A DNA stretch of 64,000 bases, from NCBI RefSeq assembly GCF_003589595.1, contig NW_020654289.1:7928776-7992775 (forward strand), written 5' to 3'. This stretch comes from Hyposmocoma kahamanoa (taxonomy: Eukaryota > Arthropoda > Insecta > Lepidoptera > Cosmopterigidae). A program made the translations under genes and the position numbers. This document shows, in pieces, positions 21,801 to 33,020 of the stretch; position 1 is the first letter of the stretch, and every line of letters begins with the position of its first letter. The notes beneath the pieces were generated by a model that saw only the letters and a program-made list of their open reading frames with translations, was not told the origin of the DNA and did not search any database.

Positions 21801-22780
21801 AAAACAAAATGTAGGTGACCTAGTGCAGATCCGATGGTAGAAATGCAGACAGATAAGAGGAACTCCTTAACAGTGTAGTACAGCAGCTACTTTGTGTTTG
21901 AGCTATATGACTGATTCGCTTTGACGAGGACTTCCATTATGCATTTCAGTCATCGTCGAGAAGACCACGGTAATAACACAGCGAAAGGAAGAAAACTTTT
22001 ATGTTTTTTTTTATACAAATAAGATAGATACACACTTTTTGGGTTATTTCTTTTTTATATTAGCTTTGATGTCAAAAAATCCTGAATTCAAAAGAGCCAG
22101 CAGGTGCCCGTAGCTTGCGCTGCGGCGGATAAACAACTCGCCGAAATCTTGAGACGGCTGTTAAATAAAATTTAGAGCCTCGCGAGCCCCGCCCGCGGTG
22201 ATTCACAATTTTTTTTTCATCCCCCGCCTGCGCGCTATTTTATCTTTATCAAGTGATCATAACATTTTGGGAATGCTTTGCCGAGATTCAATTTTGTTTT
22301 TGCTCTAACTAAATTTTTGAGTAAATTACAAAGTAATAACACAGACTGTCATTTCTGTGCCAGTATTTTTTTCCTTTTCGTTGTAATATACCAAAAGGCC
22401 AAGGATTGTATGTACAATCAGCACCAAATGTCTTTATAGTCAAAGTTTCTAATACTTTTGGAGGACTGTGGTAACAGGTGGTGCGGGCGCGTTGTTCGAT
22501 AATATTGTTGCTATCTCTATAAGCCGTTACACTAGTACAGACGTGTGAGCGAGACAGCACTTGTTTGGAAACATTTTGCAGTTTAATGGCCAGTCAAATA
22601 ATATGGTAAATTTATAGATAAAACTTTGTGTTGTTTAGGATTTCATTATTTTTCCCAAAGGTATAGTGTTACAAAATATCAAAAATATTATATAGAAAAT
22701 AGTTTGTTTTCTTAGATACAGCTTGAAGTTTGAGTTCAACATGTAAATTTGTAATTCTTTTATAATATAAACTCTGTATG
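21801..22780. other. Unassigned stretch
   Basis: No gene or known repeat. A GC-rich patch with CCCGCCCGCGGTGATTCAC is at 22180-22230, next to T-rich runs. Confidence 0.4.
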
Positions 22781-22933
22781 CCATAGACATACACATAGAC
22801 AACCACAAGCTACACCCAAACTCACGAGAGAAATAGATGTAGGCCTTACAAATATTTGTCCCGGAACGGGAATCGAACCCGAGACCTCTTAATGGCAGTC
22901 AAGCATGGTAACCGGTCGGGCGCGGAGGTAGTT
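22781..22933 (-). mobile_element. SINE A copy 2
   Basis: Reverse-orientation copy. The B-box is GGGTTCGATTCCCGTTCC on the minus strand, and the A-box region is at about 22905-22930 (degraded to CCGACCGGTTACC). The body is ACAACCACAAGCTACACCCA plus CTCACGAGAGAAAT on the plus strand. The 3' tail beyond the body is missing. Confidence 0.85.
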
Positions 22934-23039
22934 AATAAATAGCTTAGAATTTTATTTATAATAACATTATATAGAAGTTTCTAGGTCGTGAATACAAAAT
23001 GTCATTGAGATTAATTATCAGTATCCAAATTTGACCAAA

Positions 23040-23853
23040 CTATGTTTGCATCAACACCAATTGTGAGTCCAATCTAATACACCTACGATTTGCCAATGAT
23101 ATAGTTCTTATGGCTGAGACCTTGGGAGACCTGAACACAATGCTCGAAGATCTCAGTAGTGTTTCCCGAAGAGTGGGTCTTATGATGAACATGGACAAGA
23201 CGAAGATCATGTCGAACGTCCATGTTGTACCCGCTCTAGTTAAAATTGGGAGCATTACACTCGAAGTTGTTGACCATTATGTATACCTGGGGCAGACAGT
23301 CCAATTAGGTAAGTCCAACTTTGAGAAAGAGATCGAATCCAGCTCGGATGGGCAGCGTTCGGGAAAGTACAAAATATCTTTGCGTCCATATTACCTCAGT
23401 GTCTTAAGACGAAAGTCTTTGACCAGTGTGTGTTGCTAGTGATCACATATGGATCAGAAACGTGGTCCCTCATAAGAAGGCTCATGGTCACTCAGCGGGT
23501 AATGGAGAGAGCGATGCTCGGTATTTCTTTACGTGATATAATCAGAAATGAGGAAATCCGTAGGCGAACTAAGGTAACCGACGTAGCTCGAAGAATTGCT
23601 CAGCTGAAGTGGCAGTGGGCGGGGCATATAGCTAGGAAAACCGACGGCCGTTGGGGCGGAAAGGTTCTTCAATGGCGACCGCGCACCGGACGACGCTCAG
23701 TGGGTAGGCTCACCAGGTGGACCAACGATCTGGTAAAGGTCGCGGGCAGCCGACAGATGCGGGCAGCGTAGGACCGATGGTCGTGGAGATCGTTGGGGGA
23801 GGTCTATGCCCAGCAGTGGATGTCATATGGCTGAGTGATGATGATGATGAAGA
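23040..23853 (+). mobile_element. RTE-like LINE, RT and C-terminal remnant
   Basis: The first frame (23070-23330) shows the RT palm region with LRFANDIVLMAETLGDL; the usual FADD is FAND, so a metal-binding Asp is lost. It continues through K-T-K-I-M and Y-V-Y-L-G-Q. After a frameshift near 23335, a second frame (23430-23771) has TYGSETWSL, ERAMLGISLRD and Q-W-A-G-H-I-A-R, then R-R-S-V-G-R. The final part reads R-W-S-W-R-S-L-G-E-V-Y in a third frame. It ends with a (GAT)n tail at 23836-23851. It is a 5'-truncated, dead copy. Confidence 0.88.
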
Positions 23854-24359
23854 ATCCGCCACAGACGACTTGATACCTTTTCGTCACGTACATAAAACCG
23901 CACAGCTCACTCGCATAGATTCTTTGGCTTTCTTGATGCATTCCTTTGCTTGAAATTAAATTCTTTATTTTTAATTTGCATTTTTTAGATAACCATTAAT
24001 TTATAACTATTAGTTATTTTATTGTTAAATATAGAAAATCTATTTTTAAGCTGTAATACAATGAAATTTGCCCAAAAAACGCCTAAAATACTGGTATAAA
24101 ATACATTTACTTAGTTTAGGCATCGCAATAACATATTAGATGCCAATATTAAAATGTATAGCTTTACTATGAAGAATGTATAATTTAGATTGCCTTCTTA
24201 ATTCTAATTTGAATACTAAAATAGCTTTACTTACATTTGTTTTACTTGTATTGTATTAGATTAAGTTATATTGAGGTAAATTTATCTTTACCTTTATTCC
24301 AAAGTGCGTCGACACGCGACAGATGTGCGGCCAACTTAACCTAGCCTAAAGTACGCCAT
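23854..24359. other. Unassigned AT-rich stretch
   Basis: Very AT-rich, with no repeat or coding signal recognised. Confidence 0.4.
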
Positions 24360-24425
24360 ACATACAAGGGATATAAATCCTACGGCATTGCGGCGAAGCC
24401 CCTTTCGTGCCCCCTTTTCAAGCAC
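24360..24425 (-). repeat. Repeat K fragment
   Basis: The reverse complement contains GGGGGCACGAAAGGGGCTTC, matching the 5' block of repeat K at 4990 and 14940. Only the first ~60 bp is recognisable. Confidence 0.5.
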
Positions 24426-24814
24426 TTACGGCTTAGCTAAGGATTAAGATTGCTATTAACTTCTAATCAGTGAATTGTAGAAATTTGGTCCGAAATGGTA
24501 TCACACAAGGTACAGATGACTATTGTCTACTCTCAAGGTGCAACAGAGCCCGAGATTGGATTCTATTTTAATTTAATTATCTTCACCAAAGAACCAACCC
24601 CGGTATCCCACAATAATCGCATTTGGGGTCATTCGGGCTCCATTGCAACTTGAAACCCAATCTGGATTCAGATGCTACAAACCCAATTAATGCAGAAGAT
24701 TTTGAGAGATATCTCAAGATTTTAGAGACGTCACAGCCAGTAGACTTTAAACCGGGTTTGGAATAGATTTATTATATGTTATGACGAATTACCACGATCA
24801 AATTGAGTTCAAGG

Positions 24815-25035
24815 GTACCATTAACCGACAAGCATGTTGGAAAGCACTGTCGCGTGTTGATGAGGCAAAAGGTAGTGGGCCGTCCGGGATTTCGCTAGAA
24901 GGATGGAGTCGCCAAAGATCTGAAGGAGCTGAATGTGCCCAAATGGTCGGAATTGGCACAAGACCGAAGAAAGAAATGGTGTAGTTTGGTGTCGGAAGCC
25001 AAAATCCACTTCCAGTGGCTGAGGCATGGAAGTGA
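24815..25035 (+). mobile_element. LINE C-terminal fragment
   Basis: One frame reads D-G-V-A-K-D-L-K-E-L-N-V-P-K-W, then S-E-L-A-Q-D-R-R-K, then C-S-L-V-S-E-A-K. The pattern D-L-K...W...A-x-D-R...W is that of the extreme C-terminus of RTE-like LINEs. The same segment recurs at 42565-42725. Sequence before it is unrelated, as expected from 5' truncation. Confidence 0.7.
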
Positions 25036-26055
25036 TTATATAGGTTTTGCTCAACGTAACAAATTAAATCCTTTTTTCAAACTATATATCTACTTAAATA
25101 GACAATAAGGCTCTTTGGAAGAGAACAAACTTGACCGTGTCCTCAATAAGTAGAATACATAATGTAATTTCTGTGAAAAACAAACGTGTCGCTTTATATA
25201 AAAGTTTTACCATGTTCCCAGCCCAATATTGCGGACTTTTTTGGAATCGAAACTTGATCGCACGCGACATGTATCTACTTGCAAGTTTATAGAGGACAAT
25301 CGATCGTATAATCGAATATGAATTCATTTTAAATGGGTTAAGGTTTTGAGTGCAATAGAGAACAGAAGGGGCAAAATGTTTAGATATAGGAAAACCAAGA
25401 ACGATGTATAGTGTACATATAATGATGAGGATCAAAGTGAGCAGCTGTCAAGGAACTGGTTATGAACCGTGTGGAATAGAGACTACACCGACAAGAACCT
25501 GGCTCTTAAATAGGATAATTATGAACTTAGATTTGTTATAAAGTTGTGAATGAGGAAGACTATAGACTGCATGTATATTATTAGAGTATTCTTATCTGTT
25601 CTTGGCGTATTCTTTTTTATATAGGCAGCGAAAAATCCGATAAAACTGGTGGAGTGATTTTGATTTTTGTATGGATAAACAGAGTCCTCGTTTAAAAATG
25701 TGGTTAGCAAACACTGTCATTCCTATACCGTAGCCCTGTTTAATAATCGTGTTAACCACGACGCATCACTGAAATGATAATTCAGGCCACATACCAAACT
25801 TATAAGTCATTTATTGTCTTTTTAAGAGAAAAAAACGAAACTTTGCCTGAAAAATATTTAATACTTTCTCTGTAATAAATTCTTTGATATGAAAGTTTGT
25901 TTAGACGTTTGTAGTCCTTTGGATTAAGCAAATAATTCGCTTTTTATTACTATCTTTTCCGTGTGTTGCAAATATTAATATTTTTATCATTTTTCACGTC
26001 AATTGAAAGTTTTAATTTTATTGATTTTGTTTTGTTATTTAAATTTTTGTAGAAT
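25036..26055. other. Unassigned stretch
   Basis: No gene or repeat recognised in about 1 kb. The antisense frame at 25094-25435 has no motif. Confidence 0.4.
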
Positions 26056-26150
26056 TGATATTCAATTATTTTTTGTGAAATTACTCCACTAGTTTGTTAT
26101 AATTATTAATACAAAGATCGAACACTTAGAAAAATTCTATTCTGTACTTG
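26056..26150 (-). mobile_element. SINE C fragment
   Basis: Plus-strand reading: TTACTCCACTAGTTTGTTAT, then TTAATACAAAGATCGAACAC and AGAAAAATTC. This is the reversed SINE C 3' half. The tRNA-like head beyond about 26150 is unrecognisable. Confidence 0.65.
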
Positions 26151-26451
26151 CCTCGACGGGAAACGGGTTTGAAGTATCTGTATGTATATCTATTATATTT
26201 ATATCATCATTGGTCACATGTTTGCTTAATATCACTCGAGTTCGTCTTGATGAAAGCCAAACTTTCTTCCAACCAGGCAAGTATGAGTACTGAATACAAT
26301 CAAGTCACAGCGAAACTGCTTAAGAGTAACTTTAAGTAAGTTACTTAGTTCAAGTGTAACTGTAACCCAGTTGTGGCTTGTACTCGTTACACTAGAATTA
26401 AGTCTACGTGTCGGAGCAGGATTGAACTGAACGCAAAATTTGTTTGCATTT

Positions 26452-26685
26452 GCCTTGCCTATTTCTGCCGCGAAGCAGTAATGTAAGCATTACTGCGTTC
26501 CGGTTTGGTAGGGTAAGGTTAGGTAAGGATGAAATTACAGGCACATGGGATTTCTCAACTCATGTCTGAGGGTGACGGCACAGTGGCAGTGCCTCTAACA
26601 TGTTTGCGATTTAAAGCTCTGAGTGGCACTGCAACTGTTACGGATAGACGTGTCGCTTACCACCAGGCGCACAATTTGTTCGCAT
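26452..26685 (+). mobile_element. SINE-like B copy 5
   Basis: Family blocks from CCTATTTCTGCCGCGAAGCA through GTAAGCATTACTGCGTTCC, AATTACAGGCACATGGGA, GTCTGAGGGTGACGGC and GAGTGGCACTGCAACTGTTA to CTTACCACCAGGCGCACA. The 5' AGCAGTAGAGCTCC block is missing. It sits just upstream of repeat E and an R1 remnant. Confidence 0.82.
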
Positions 26686-26714
26686 TTGCAATTTGCATTT
26701 TCTCGATTGTTAAA

Positions 26715-26885
26715 CTTAGCAAATGAAACTATTTTTTCGGATCGAATTGGCGTATATTTATTTTTTATATACGCAATTCAGATTTATAGATTAAGATCGG
26801 ATTTATAAGTCACATGGCCACGAATGACTTTACCATCTCAGTCACCAATGATCAAAGGACCTGTAACGAGCCTATAGAAAGCGGC
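26715..26885 (+). repeat. Repeat E fragment
   Basis: AAATGAAACTATTTTTTCGG, then GCGTATATTTATTTTTTATA, is shared with 55605-55650, and CAGTCACCAATGATCAAAGG / ACCTGTAA resembles the repeat E end at 3225-3260. The two ends of the family appear together here and at 55605-55760. Confidence 0.55.
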
Positions 26886-26889
26886 ATGC

Positions 26890-27830
26890 GTCATGGTAGG
26901 TACCCCACCATGGGATCTGCACGCGGAAGGGCCGTCAGCTATGTATTGGCGGTCGGCAGAGCTGAGGGCCTAAGGGGAGGAGCCACTTCTGGAGCACATT
27001 AATCGATGGCGGATAAACATCCGCCGGGTCGTGTTCCGGAAGTGGCAAGAGAGGCTGGAGAAGCCGAGATCTGGCCACTGGATCATCGGAGCGATTCGAC
27101 CAATCCTGGCAGAATGGGCGGATCGATCCTGGGGAGGCATCTTCTACCACCTTGCGCAGATCCTAACGTAACACGGTGCAGGTACCTGTGCAGGGTGGGA
27201 CGAGAACCGACGACCGTATACCATCAGTGTGGCTGCGCCGAAGACACGGCCCAGCACACACTGCAGGCATGTCCGGCGTTCGACGAGCAGCGGTTAACCC
27301 TGTGTGTGTGGGGCAAGATCTATCCCTGCCGACAGTGGTGCGAATTATGGTCAGCAGCGAGAGGGCGTGGAGTGCGGTGGCCTCCTTCTGCATCGATGTA
27401 TTGTCGCGGAAGGAGGCAGCGGAGCGGAAGCGAGAGGAAGACCCTTCCTCTCATCTTATGTGCCGCAAACGTTTAGTGCGCAGGCGGCTAGCCTATGCCC
27501 GGCAACTGCCGCCCTGACAGTGAACCCTGGGTGGCAAGGCAGGGACTTTGTCACTCACTGTGTAAGGGTTCACAGGTTGGTTGGCGTGCCAAGTATTCCC
27601 GGCATGCCACTAACGACGGAGTGGGGACGGTAAAGTCTCCCAGAGGTGGGTCCGCAATCGCGGACAACCGCAGGCGTGGCCGTGCCTCTTAAACCACGTG
27701 GCCACATCCCCGTTCCATGCGGAGTCTGGGAATACCCGAGGGTTTTTAGTGAGTAGGAGTCTCACATAACCACGGCACCTCCCCTTGACGCAGTAGTATC
27801 CATGACGATTTTCTCCCGAAAAGAAAAATG
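26890..27830 (+). mobile_element. R1-like LINE, C-terminal remnant and 3' UTR
   Basis: One frame from about 27010 reads N-R-W-R-I-N-I-R-R-V, then W-I-I-G-A-I-R-P-I-L, then Y-H-L-A-Q-I-L. The next frame carries the Cys/His motif CGCAEDTAQHTLQACPAF near 27228-27285, typical of the R1 C-terminus. A third frame ends D-L-S-L-P-T-V-V, then E-R-A-W-S-A-V-A-S-F and R-R-R-L-A-Y-A-R-Q-L-P-P. At least two frameshifts separate the blocks. The 3' UTR ends in TGACGATTTTCTCCCGAAAA. Related to the remnant at 57129-57690. Typical R1 elements target rDNA; this one lies in non-ribosomal sequence, as many R1-clade families in Lepidoptera do. Confidence 0.88.
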
Positions 27831-27944
27831 GTTTAAAAGAAAAAACATTTTCCTCTCAAAATTACTTTCGAGGTTATGAAAATTCAAGCAAACGTTATTT
27901 CTGAAAAATGTTATTTCGGACTTCTGATAGGTAACCATTCAAAA

Positions 27945-28330
27945 TCAAAGTCAAATAATCTTTATTTCTTAGGTATGCAAATGAACTTGAAATCGTCATA
28001 CTAATTAATCTTTACCAATAATAATTCCCCAGAGAAGAATGCTCATTCTTTCAAATTCAAAGAAACTCTGGGGGTAGCTCTTTGTAAATGTACACTTGAA
28101 TACATTTATCATTACAATATTTAATTTAAAGATCTTACTTAGATCGAGTCTAGCAAGAGCTAAACGGGGCACTACCACGGATTTTTGTCATCCAAGTACG
28201 TAGAAACTGTATAATAACCTTTAGTATAAAGTTTTGTTTTACTATAGTTTTAACCTCATAAATGGCAAATTTTGAATATCAATTGGAATCTTATTATAGA
28301 CGCGTATACATTGCCCCTTGAATATAATAA
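27945..28330 (-). mobile_element. Jockey/CR1-like LINE 3' end
   Basis: On the minus strand the frame reads K-G-Y-Y-T-V-S-T-Y-L-D-D-K-N-P-W, which is the extreme C-terminus of a LINE ORF2, then a 3' UTR ending AATAAAGATTATTTGACTT. It matches the 3' part of the longer copy at 60460-61680 over most of its length (GTCATCCAAG, GTACGTAGAA, ATGGCAAATTTTGAATATCA). Confidence 0.75.
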
Positions 28331-28838
28331 ACTTAACTTTTATTAAAATAACCTTAACTTATCGTATAGTTTTATTAGCCTGTGACCATTCAATTGTGTA
28401 CCTAAGTACGACCAGTGATATTTCGCAATATCTTCTATATTACGTCGACAGTGGAGGCCTGGTTTTATGTTTTAATAATCAAAGTTTGATACACCTGAAA
28501 TGGTCCCGAGGGCGGCCGGGAGGCGGCAGACCGGAGCTCCATAAAGGTGTGATTTAGCACCGCCGCTCTAAAACTATTTATCATAAACTTCGCTCTGGGC
28601 TCCCAGATATGATGCCAGGTCACCGCCTTGTTGTACGACATACTTTCCAAAACTTTTATTAAACGAACGTCCTTTATTTAAGAAAGACAAAGAAGAGTTT
28701 GTTAGAAAATTATATCAACATAATAATAAGTCTTTTATTTGATAATGCGATAAGTGGTCGTTGCTTTACAGTAGAAGGAAAAGATCACAAAATTATTTAA
28801 AATTTCGAAAACTTATTTACCACTGGTTACCATTTAAT
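28331..28838. other. Unassigned stretch
   Basis: Contains one GC-rich patch (28497-28545, CGAGGGCGGCCGGGAGGCGG) of unknown origin. No coding domain is recognised. Confidence 0.35.
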
Positions 28839-28839
28839 A

Positions 28840-29290
28840 CCCGCTTGTTTAATCAATGTGTTCTGTCCACCATAGCGTATAGTGACATGGACGCTCACGC
28901 AGAAGATTGTATACGGGTTGAGATGTGCACAGAGGCCCATGGAGCGCGCCATTCTCGGCATCAGCCTTGTAGACCGAGTTCCAAACGTTGAGATCCGCCG
29001 ACGGACGAAAGTCCAGGATGCTGGATCTCGGATCATGGAACTCAAATGGGATTGGGCAGGACACATAGCAAGGTGATAACAGGTGGAACAAGATGTCGAC
29101 TGGTTGGTGACCGAGGATGGGCAAAAGAAGCGTCTGGCGCCCAGTTGTAAGGTGGGTCGACGACATAGAACACGTCGCGGGGCGTCAATGGATGCGGCTA
29201 GCACAGAACCGTGGTGGATCGCACAATGTTCGGGAGGCTTATACCCGGCAGTGGGTGAAATCAGGCTGTGGATGATGATGATGATAATTG
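28840..29290 (+). mobile_element. RTE-like LINE, C-terminal remnant
   Basis: The frame at 28840-28870 reads R-L-F-N-Q-C-V-L-S, and the next frame continues T-W-T-L-T-Q-K-I, then R-A-I-L-G-I-S-L-V-D, R-R-R-T-K-V-Q-D and D-W-A-G-H-I-A-R, followed by a stop. These match the LINE at 23430-23771 block by block. It ends with a TGATGATGATGATAA tail at 29273-29287. Same family as 23040, independent insertion. Confidence 0.85.
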
Positions 29291-29880
29291 CCATAAATAT
29301 CGGAAGATTAATGCGCCTCATTTTTTACCAATCAGTGATGCCATCGACAACGTCATGGATAACTACGGAGACAGGGCCGACATGACGTGATACAAAGCTC
29401 GTTCAATATTCGCACAATAGCTTCGCAGATGAGTCATAATCTAATTTATAAGTCAACAAAATAAGGGTACTTATCAAGATTACATGTAAGGAGAATAAAG
29501 ATATTGACAATATTAACATGAGCGCGTTAACAAAAGTCAGGCGTGGATTAACTAACGCCTTTACTGAAGCGGTAATTGACTCAAAGTTTGCTTATTAGGT
29601 GTTTGCAGCAATGTGGCTGGCAGTTGAAGAAACTTTTAATGTAGTTTCGTGTTTTATTAATTTACGTTACTGTGTGCAGGTATGTTTAAGTTTAATTTAT
29701 ATTTAAACATTCGAAAATATTTCCAAAGGTCAATTTATTTGCTTTTAATAAAAAATGAAATGGGGCCGCATTTGTGTATATCGTCACGAAGCAATATGTG
29801 CCGAAACTTCGTATATTTTGCTCGCCAGAAAATTATTGCGCTAATGCGGTGGTAATTTTAACGAATTCGTGCGTTTCAAT
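29291..29880. other. Unassigned stretch
   Basis: No gene or repeat recognised between two opposing LINE fragments. Confidence 0.4.
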
Positions 29881-30330
29881 TATTTTTTTATTAACCTATT
29901 GTGTCGTATTGCTGGGCAAAGGTCTCCCCCAAAATCCTCCACTGCTCCCTGTCTTTGGCCATTTCCCACTATTCCCTGTCGTCCCACCAACGCCTTCTCG
30001 GCCATCCCCGCCGCCGCCTTCAATCCTCGAGCACCCAGGAGTAAGGACGTTCGCCCATTTCTCGGGTTGCATCCGGCTAACGTGACCGGCAAAATCGCCA
30101 TCAGGCGGATCTTAAGTTTAGACTTCTGGAACTCGATCAGCGACCATGTCTGTGAACCGTATGATAGGATGGGCAGGATGCACATATCGATGAGTTGGCG
30201 CTTAAATGACATAGGTTACCTTTCAAGTAGGTACTCTTTCAAGGACCTGTAGCTCTTTCAGGCGTTCTCTATGCGACGACCGATTTCCTGTCATGCCTGT
30301 TTTCGAAGTTTGCTTTCAATGAACTATCGT
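29881..30330 (-). mobile_element. RTE-like LINE, C-terminal remnant, internally deleted
   Basis: On the minus strand: S-F-K-R-Q-L-I-D-M-C-I-L-P-I-L-S-Y-G-S-Q-T-W-S-L, then R-L-M-A-I-L-P-V-T-L-A-G. Then there is a jump to G-R-Q-G-I-V-G-N-G-Q-R-Q-G and the terminal G-G-D-L-C-P-A. The A-G-H-I-A-R/R-R-T-K region between them is lost or scrambled. It is the third member of this group in 7 kb and the only one on the minus strand. Confidence 0.8.
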
Positions 30331-31151
30331 ATAATAATCAGGCATATTATTATGGATTACGACACTTTACTTCTATATGTTTCAAACGAATGCTTTTTTT
30401 ACGTAGACATGGGTTCAAAATTGTGTATAAACCAACACCATTTCGCCAACGCCTAATCAGTCCGAGAACAATAGTTGAAATAAGCAACGCTACTCCGATC
30501 ACATGATATTTAGCGTGCTAAAACCTTTTAATGTACCACCACTCGAGCGATAATTTTTACGCAATCCGAATATTCGCGACCATAGCCGGTAATGCACACG
30601 TGTATCGCATCATTGCGCGAAGATTCGTGACAATAGACGCAGGTGTGGTCCCAGCATTACGCAATGTTAACAGCGTAGCGATATCTACGTACCGTACCTA
30701 TACACCTGCGTCCCTACTCCCTATAGGTACGACCCATCCACTTTGATTGCACTCACCTTTACAGTGGCAGACTGCGCAAACTCCAGAGCTATTACTTGTA
30801 ATGAATGCTTTCCGTCCACATAGTCTAACCCTCTAGTAATATCCAACTATCACAAAACTTGTTTCAAGTCTTCATTAACTAAAACATGTCTGTTAGGTAC
30901 ACTTTATGGATGTAGGCACTTGTTTGATAGGTCACAGTGTAAGTTTGCAACTGATTAAAATGCATGGCATTAACGCCCAGCCGCAACTTCGACGACAGTC
31001 TCGATCAGCTCTCGACATCGACAATGTGCTTAACGATATAAATTTACCAAAGTTACATTCCATACTTATAGTTTGCGTAAGTTCTTGTTATTGTTAGAAA
31101 TATAAACATCTAAACTTTTCTAAATAATAACGAAAATGCTTTTATTTTCTA
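30331..31151. other. Unassigned stretch
   Basis: No gene or repeat from the window's families is visible. Confidence 0.4.
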
Positions 31152-31384
31152 ACTGCCTCAGTGGCCGAACGGTTACCATGCCGGACTGCCACGCAGAGGT
31201 CCTAGGTTCGATTCCCGGGCCGGGAGAAATATTTGTATGGCCTACATTTATTTCTCTCGTGAGTTTGGGTGTAATTTGTGTTTGTCTATGTATGTGTCCA
31301 TGGCACCCGCGACACAGGGTTTCCCTAGTGCGGGGCTATGTTGAGTGTGTGCGTTATTATTATTATTATTATTATTATTATTTT
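31152..31384 (+). mobile_element. SINE A copy 3, full length
   Basis: The best-preserved SINE A: A-box GTGGCCGAACGGTTACC, B-box GGTTCGATTCCCGG, body TTTGTATGGCCTACATTTAT / TCGTGAGTTTGGGTGTAATT, 3' block GGTTTCCCTAGTGCGGGGC, and an (ATT)n tail of about ten units (31354-31383). Length about 233 bp. The long uninterrupted tail suggests it is among the youngest insertions here. Confidence 0.92.
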
Positions 31385-32527
31385 GCCAATTTTTGGTAGG
31401 TTTCTTCTCATTTTGGTTATAAACCTAAGCAATAAATGTGTAAAATAGTTTAAAAAATAAAAATATAATGATAAACAACGATAATCTCATAACCTCAGGA
31501 AAATGTTTGGAACAAACATTTCCAAGCCCGCGCACCGATACCGCAGCGCAAATGGCCTCGAAAAAATAAGCGACGATCGGCCAATACCGAGTACAAAGCT
31601 GCAATTATACGAGAAAATAAACAGAAACATACGATGGGTGCGGGGCGAGGCGAGAAACGGGCGTGCGGCGTGTTCTCTCTGCAACTCATTAAATTATCAC
31701 GGTTGATAATCACGATGAAATTGTACGAATTGATCGCCATTGGGTGTTCCATCCACATCTTGAAGCTCTTTGTTGACGCAAATTGTGCCTTTTAAAAAGC
31801 GTAATTGCTTTATTTTCCTCCGTTTTCAATCACAAAAAAAACTAATTTGATTCGCTCGGCTGTGTTAGGGCGACAAAGACTAGATATCCACACGAAAAAG
31901 AAATTATCTGCATAAACAACGAAAACAATAAAGAAAGTAAGTTACAGTGAGTTGCAAGATGTGTGGGGCCACCCGCGAAATCAGTAAATCAGTAGGCAAA
32001 CTTTATAAGGGAAAAATAAGGAAAATTCCGGTTAGACCTATCAGCGGTGGTAATACACGAAGCGTTAAGAAGCGTTTTCGCTGCGTCAAATTAGGGATGA
32101 TTGATGCGCAAGGCGCGGCGCCGGCGCCGGGCGGAAGCACTAGTGTAGGGCGCGGGCCGCGGCCGAGGGCCTTTTTATTGCCGAATTAATATTCTATTAT
32201 TACAGGTCAGCCGGTCAACGATGCTGTTTTGTTTCGCCTTTCGGGTCGAGAGATATATCATGTTGTGTGGATTTGTTCATTAGTTGCCTTTAGTGAGGTG
32301 AATTATGCGACCTAATCCTTTTGAGTCCATAGAGTTAATTGCTCTATTATATTATTTTGCTTCATATCTGCTGATGAATTTAAAATACTATACAAATATT
32401 GTTTTTGTTTTAGTACGTAATGTTTTCTACATTACAATAGATCAACCAAATAAGAAACAAAGTACAATAGCGGTATTTTTAGTAAGTATATCTTTCAACA
32501 ACCTCGAGATTTATCGATAATTTATCG
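31385..32527. other. Unassigned, with CpG-rich patch at 32104-32175
   Basis: The patch GCGCGGCGCCGGCGCCGGGC and GGGCGCGGGCCGCGGCCGAG is the most CG-dense sequence in the window. An open frame runs through it (31947-32189) but has no recognised domain. It could mark a promoter, a 5' exon or a transposon terminus. Confidence 0.4.
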
Positions 32528-32739
32528 ACTGTCTCCGTGGCCGAACGGTTATCACGCTGGGCTGCCATGCTGAGGTCACGGGTTCGATTCCCGGGCCAGA
32601 AGAAATATTTGTATGACCTACATTTATTTCTTTCGTGAGTTTGGCTGTAATTTGTAGCTGTCTATGCGTATGTCCATGGCACTCGCTATTCTGGGTCACC
32701 CTAGCGCGGGCCTGTGAATGTATGTGAGTGTTATAATTA
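32528..32739 (+). mobile_element. SINE A copy 4
   Basis: A-box GTGGCCGAACGG, B-box GGGTTCGATTCCCGGGCC, body TTTGTATGACCTACATTTAT and TTCGTGAGTTTGGCTGTAA. The tail is ATAATTATA instead of (ATT)n, running straight into SINE C. Confidence 0.9.
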
Positions 32740-32905
32740 TAGATACAAAGACCGAACAGCACAAAGAAAACAAGTTCGATCTGGCTGGACTCCAACCAAC
32801 GTCTGTTGTCACACCGGGACGACCGCCCTTACCTTACCAACAGAATTATACACCGAATCAGACCGAAGGAATTTTCTTTTTCTGTTTGATCTTTGTATTA
32901 TATAA
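32740..32905. mobile_element. SINE C inverted pair
   Basis: A minus-strand SINE C segment (about 32742-32830, GATACAAAGACCGAACAGCA and TCTGGCTGGACTCCAACC) is followed by a plus-strand SINE C 3' segment (about 32865-32905, TTTGATCTTTGTATTATA). The two arms could be two insertions or a rearranged single element. Confidence 0.55.
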
Positions 32906-33020
32906 TAATAAGAAAATTGTGCAGTGCAGTATTTTCACAAAAAAAGTGAATATCATGATGGTAAAAACATCACAATATTCAATAAAATAAATATGATGCA
33001 TTAAATATATAAACATTATA

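Noticed and set aside
31152..31225. A functional tRNA gene at a SINE head
   Set aside because: A-box and B-box are present, but the same sequence with the same non-tRNA body occurs about ten times in the window, and no acceptor stem closes. These are SINE promoters.
31354..31383. An independent (ATT)n microsatellite
   Set aside because: It is the 3' tail of a SINE A copy, which ends in ATT repeats in other copies too.
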